Shown one piece after another: positions 60,050-64,000 of a DNA stretch of 64,000 nt. How positions within the stretch are numbered: position 1 is the stretch's first letter; each line of letters begins with the position of its first letter. Where the stretch lies: NCBI RefSeq assembly GCF_000315625.1, contig NW_005434646.1, forward strand, positions 270,171 to 334,170, written 5' to 3'. The notes below the pieces were generated by a model. The model made no database searches and was not told the origin of the DNA. It saw only the letters and a program-made list of their open reading frames with translations. The stretch is from Guillardia theta CCMP2712. Taxonomy: Eukaryota; Cryptophyceae; Pyrenomonadales; Geminigeraceae. The translations under genes and the position numbers were made by a program.

Positions 60050-62055
60050 TTTATATTGAGGGGAAGGACAGGAGGTAGAGGCTGCAGCCAGAGGAGAGAA
60101 GAATTGTAAAAGGACTTACGACCTTGATCCTCGTCATGTCGTAGCTGCCGCAAGTGGTGTTAGAGACAGGAAAGAGAGAATGAGCAAGTCCAGGAGGAAG
60201 GGAGGGAGGAGGGAACGAGGATTGGGACTGGTAGGGGGGAGGGGGAGGGGGGTGGGGGCTGGGACGGGGCATTGAAGGGCAGGAGGGAATTATCATGCCC
60301 GTACCTGAAGGGCTCGAGGATAGACGAACAAAGAGTGACGCTACGGGTGCACTGCCCTCCTCTCCTACGAGGACGCGAATCATGGCCGTCCTCCTTCCTC
60401 GCAGCTCAATAACTCACCACAACTTGAGCTCAAGATCGTCGGAAAGAGACGCGACCAGGTCAGGTAGGAGGACGTCGAAGCACCTCATCTGCATCTTGTC
60501 AAGTCTCTTCCCTTCCTCCTCCTCCTCCCCATCCTTCTCCACTCCCTCTTCCTAGCCCCCACCTTCCTCCTCCTCCTCTTTACCCCCTCCCACCCTTCTC
60601 CTCCTCTTTACCCCTTCCCACCCTCCTCTTGTTCCTCTCTCCTCACCTTACGCGTGTGTCCTCCCAACCTCGAGAAGCGAATGTCGTCTGCTTCTTTGCC
60701 TTCTCGCCCCTCCTTGCCCGCAACGAGGATGTCGGCCCCCTCTACATAAGCTATCTTGTCTCCCTCCCTGCTCCATACAGTCCCGTGTCACCTCCTCCTC
60801 CATACCCCTCGCTCCTCCCTCCCTCCATCCATCCCCACCAGAATCTCGCATCTCCCGAAGACTGCATCTTCGACTCCAGTAGGCAAGAAGAGGTTCCAAG
60901 GCTCCAGACCTCAACGCCGGTGAAGCTGGGAGCATGCTCAGTCGTGAAGGAGAGAAGGAGGAGAAAGAAGGGAGGAGAAAGAAAGGAGGAGAAAGCAGAA
61001 AGGAGAAAGCAGGGGAGACAGCAGACAAGGAAAGAGGTTGATGAGCACAGGAGGTAAGGAGGTAGGGAGGAAGTCAACAGCAGGAGCCCGTCTACCTCTC
61101 CTCACTCGCCCTGTTCTTGCGTGATGACATCAGAACTTTTCCGTCCACATGTTCTGATGTGCAGGAATCATTCAAGGGCAACAGGAACCACAAGAGGCAC
61201 CTGAGAAGTCGCTTTCCCCATCACCGGCATCTCCTCCTTCTCCCTTCACTTGCTCTTTTTCTTCCGCAACAAACTGCACAGGGATGTTGTGAAGTTTACA
61301 GCCAATGCGGAGTTTCTTGGAGGTTTTTCTGTCCTCTTATCATCAAAATCTGAGCCTTTTCCATCCCAGCAGAAACATTGCGAGGATCAACATCAGAGAT
61401 GACACTTCTGTGGGTACCGCGAGAAGGACACAATGGAAGACAAGAAGTAGTAGTAACAGGAGGAGGAGGAGGAGGAGAGGGGAGAGGGGAGAGGGGAGAG
61501 GGGAGAGGGGAGAAGAACAGGGGATGGAGCGGGTAAGGCAACAAACCTCTCTAGGTCAAACAGCTGACTCCATCCCTGGGGGATGCGTTAGCAGTGAAAG
61601 GAGCCCTCCCCTTCACCTGTCCTCTCGTGAAGATGAGACAGAACTTGCTGCTCTGCAAGGTGCAGTTGAGCATCCGGGTGGCCTGCCGTCCTCGTGATCG
61701 GAGGCTCCTGCGCGCTTCCTCTGCCCACCTCAGACTGACATCTCTTGAAGTCAAAGGTCTCGCCGTCCCTGCTCGACCTCGTCAGGAACGAGCTCTCGCC
61801 GCCATGCTGGTACAAGTTGTCCCCGGTGACGACGTCCGCTATCCGCCATCCCTTGGAGAACCTGAGGCAGCAGCGAACGGTCGGCTCTCCTCACCCCCTC
61901 CTCCCAGCATGTCTCACCGGTCCCCGAACGTACAGAAGAGATGGGTAGCGGAGGTATCCATGCTGGTGACTGGCTTGACAAGGAGTTAGCGGTCAAGAGG
62001 GACGAGAAGGAAAAGAGCAGGAGGAAAAGCAGGAAAGCGTTGGACAGGCTGGGGG

Positions 62056-62146
<91 letters not shown>

Positions 62147-62770
62147 GTCCTCACCTCCCCGGGTAGATTCGCGAGCTCTGTGCTCTTGCTGTCCTGCTGG
62201 CCCTGCATCAGCTCTGATCTAGAGCATGCCCCCATACCTCAGTTGCCTCCTTCATCCTCCACGCGCAGACCCTCCCGTTGATCGTTCCCTGCCATGAGCG
62301 ATGCTAAGGAGCGAGTCATGCCAGAGCCTCGCACGCTACCGTGAAGACGAGCAGGTCCTGTGCCATGCAGAAGCAGGAGATGGGCTGCGACAGCATGCAA
62401 TGAGCGACCTCTTCACCTCATGCTCCCTCCTCTCACGTCTCCCATAGGCTCTTGCGCCACCCTCCTGGGCTTCAGGCGATCTCTCCATCCTTGCATGATG
62501 GCAACCGGCGGCGACCATCACAAGCTCGACCGGGTGCGACTGAGTCGTTTCCCTCGCCTCCTCATGCTCTCTCGACGAGCCTCCTCTCTTAGCGTCCATG
62601 TCAGACCAACTTCCGTCCCTCCTCGCTCCTCCCTCCTCGCTCCTCCCTCCTCGCTCCTCCCTCCTCGCTCCTCCTTCCCCCCTCCCCCCTCCTCTCTCCT
62701 TCCCCTCCCTACCTCGCCGAACTTGCCCCGACCAATCTCCCCCTGCCGCAGCCTTCACCAAACAATAAAA
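60050..62770 (-). CDS. Probable WD40-like repeat protein, exons incomplete
   Basis: Several minus-strand exon pieces have WD40 character and are separated by GA-rich introns. They are LSQPISCFCMAQDLLVFT (about 62340-62395), GTINGRVCAWRMKEATE (about 62230-62290), PVTSMDTSATHLFCTFGDR (about 61910-61975), FSKGWRIADVVTGDNLYQHG (about 61790-61860) and TGVEVWSLGTSSCLL (about 60880-60930). Two others are DKIAYVEGADILVAGKEGRE (about 60690-60760) and CFDVLLPDLVASLSDDLELK (about 60420-60480). The last piece before the stop reads MTRIKVV. The order is consistent with one beta-propeller protein followed by helical repeats. I could not join all exons in frame or find the start. No specific family is recognised. 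Confidence 0.4.
62057..62145 (+). repeat. (GAGGAC)n hexanucleotide minisatellite
   Basis: About 15 perfect GAGGAC units. On the plus strand this is the reverse complement of the TCGTCC array at 36399-36543. It is likely intronic in the WD40-like gene. Confidence 0.95.
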
Positions 62771-62879
62771 AACAATAAAATTGACAAAAAACTAAAGGAA
62801 AAGTATTGAACCTACGTCGAATCCTACTTGAGATCCCATAGAGCTCCACATAATTTCCCCCACCAGCTGCCCCCATTCC

Positions 62880-62945
62880 TTCCGCCTCCGCCTCCTCCGC
62901 CTCCTCCGCCTCCTCCGCCTCCTCCGCCTCCTCCGCCTCCCTGTC
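62880..62945 (+). repeat. (CCTCCG)n repeat
   Basis: Around ten CCTCCG units; creates spurious Pro- or Gly-rich frames upstream of the Rogdi start. Confidence 0.9.
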
Positions 62946-63105
62946 CCCTCCTCCTCTCCTCCCTCTCCACTCGAGTAGAAACTCTTCCCCCCTCCCCCTC
63001 TTCCCCCCTCGTCCAGCTCCATCCCACGCTCCTCCGCTCGGCTCCCCTTCCTCCCTTCCCCGCGCCGCGCTTCCCCTAAGAATGATCTGAGGCCAGAGGT
63101 TCAGC

Positions 63106-64000
63106 ATGGACGAGCAAGCGGCGAGGGAGCTGGAGGTGGTATCGCACGAGATGCGGACGTTCCTGAGGGAGGACGTGGAGAGGATCTGCAGGGAGGCGAT
63201 GGAGATGGTGAACGAGGTCAGCATGCACCTCAAGTGTACCGAGCTGTACAAGGACAAGGACGGGGGTTTGGTGGCGGCGGAGGAGGGGAGCATGCTATTT
63301 CTCGAGAGCGACGACAAGACTGTGGTCGGCTCGTTGCGCATCTCAGACTGCCATGTCCACGACTTCGACGTGAACGTCAGGTTCCCCAAGTACAACAAGG
63401 GAGGCAACATGCAGTTCACCATCGCGCACAAGTTCACCTACACCCTCCGGCAGATCCAGGACGCGCTCCACTACATCGAGAGGGCAGGAGGCATGCTCGT
63501 TCACCTGCCCCACCTGGAGGGAGCAGGTGATCCGACATGGAGAGAGCTCCTCCCTTACATGCGCAAGATCACCAAGGTACGTCCCAGCCCTCCTCCTCCT
63601 CGGGGCCCTGAGAGGGAAGAACTCATCCTCCCGCAGGTATGCTCCGACATCGTCGAGCTGCTGCTCAAGGCCGTGACTGAGCTGAACGACTGGAGCACTA
63701 GGGTGGCGTCTCTCTCTCCTGCCCCCTCGAGCCTCACTGACCCGCATGCGCAGGCCCTCCCGTCCCTCCCGCAGAACTGGTTGCGGATGGAGCCTGCGCT
63801 ACCATCCGACCTTCTCCTCCAGGCAGCGCCGCGAGCTCGCTGCTCCATCCTCACGTCCTTCGTTGCAGATGTACCTCAGAGGCTCCACCCTCACCCTCCG
63901 CGTCTGCATCCTCGCCATGCATGCCAAATGCCCGTCTAACAAAGCAGAGGTTCGAAGAGGACCTCCCTCCCTCCCTCCCTCCCTCCCTCCCTCCCTCCCT
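63106..64000 (+). CDS. ROGDI: Rogdi homologue, cut by window end
   Basis: Rogdi is a partner of DMXL (Rav1) and WDR7 in the RAVE-like complex that assembles V-ATPase. The ATG at 63106 gives MDEQAARELEVVSHEMRTFL. The family core is HVHDFDVNVRFPKYNKGGN, FTYTLRQIQDALHYIERAGG and PTWRELLPYMRKITK. After an intron, VCSDIVELLLKAVTELN and LRMEPALPSDLLLQ appear, the conserved APALPSDL patch. A further exon reads MYLRGSTLTLRVCILAMHAK. The sequence then enters another exon or intron and ends in CTCCCTCC repeat at the window edge, so the C-terminal part is missing. Three or more exons. The domain match is good throughout the visible part. Confidence 0.85.
63961..64000 (+). repeat. (CTCC)n repeat at window edge
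   Basis: Ten CTCC units running to the last base, probably inside a Rogdi intron. It may continue beyond the window. Confidence 0.9.

Noticed and set aside
62709-63437. 242-codon minus-strand frame
   Set aside because: Antisense shadow of the Rogdi first exon plus CCTCCG repeat; no family resemblance.

Overview
This window looks like nuclear DNA from a protist. It is GC-rich, and almost every gene has to be assembled from several exons with GT-AG introns. Many of those introns are unusually short (44-53 bp in the cases I could phase), and others are stuffed with CT-rich or hexanucleotide repeats. The gene set is eukaryotic and flagellate-like: CEP164, NEK kinase, LSM1, UBLCP1, eIF5B, Rogdi, Mpv17/PMP22, and an eukaryotic tRNA-Pro. 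DUF4116 repeats and an LRLRGG-type motif after signal peptides make me think of a cryptophyte alga such as Guillardia theta. That assignment is inference, not proof. A run of 100 N marks an assembly gap.

Layout. 1-4 kb: G-rich intergenic DNA, then a DUF4116 repeat gene. 4.1-8.7 kb (-): a CEP164-like ciliary protein with an N-terminal WW domain and a long coiled coil. 9.4-13.6 kb: a HIRAN-domain gene (+) converging on, and overlapping, a secreted ankyrin protein (-). 14.1-15.3 kb (-): a multipass membrane protein ending in a STING-like cyclic-dinucleotide-binding domain, the most interesting item here. 16.2-19.5 kb: a Gly-rich coiled-coil protein (+) and a CUE-domain protein (-). 20-22.5 kb (+): a GH20 beta-hexosaminidase. 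22.5-23.3 kb (-): Mpv17/PMP22. 23.9-27.3 kb (-): an intronless NACHT/pentapeptide/WD40 NLR-like gene. 27.4 kb: tRNA-Pro. 27.9-31.2 kb: RNase III, a small unknown gene and an alpha/beta hydrolase. 32-38 kb: LSM1, two small unknown genes and a nucleoside hydrolase relative. 38.8-46.6 kb (-): a HEAT-repeat protein and an eIF5B-like GTPase fused to ankyrin repeats. 47.4-50.4 kb (+): a GH36 alpha-galactosidase. 50.7-52.2 kb (-): UBLCP1. 52.6-53.7 kb: a small unknown gene. 55.2-60 kb (+): a NEK kinase. 60-62.8 kb (-): WD40-like exons. 63.1 kb to the end (+): Rogdi, cut by the window edge.

The genes are mostly unrelated housekeeping and ciliary functions on both strands with no operons. Two innate-immunity-like proteins (the STING-like protein and the NACHT-WD40 protein) lie within about 13 kb of each other. 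Whether they work together cannot be told from sequence. Exon joins were made by eye from splice motifs, reading phase and family similarity, so exact boundaries are provisional unless stated.
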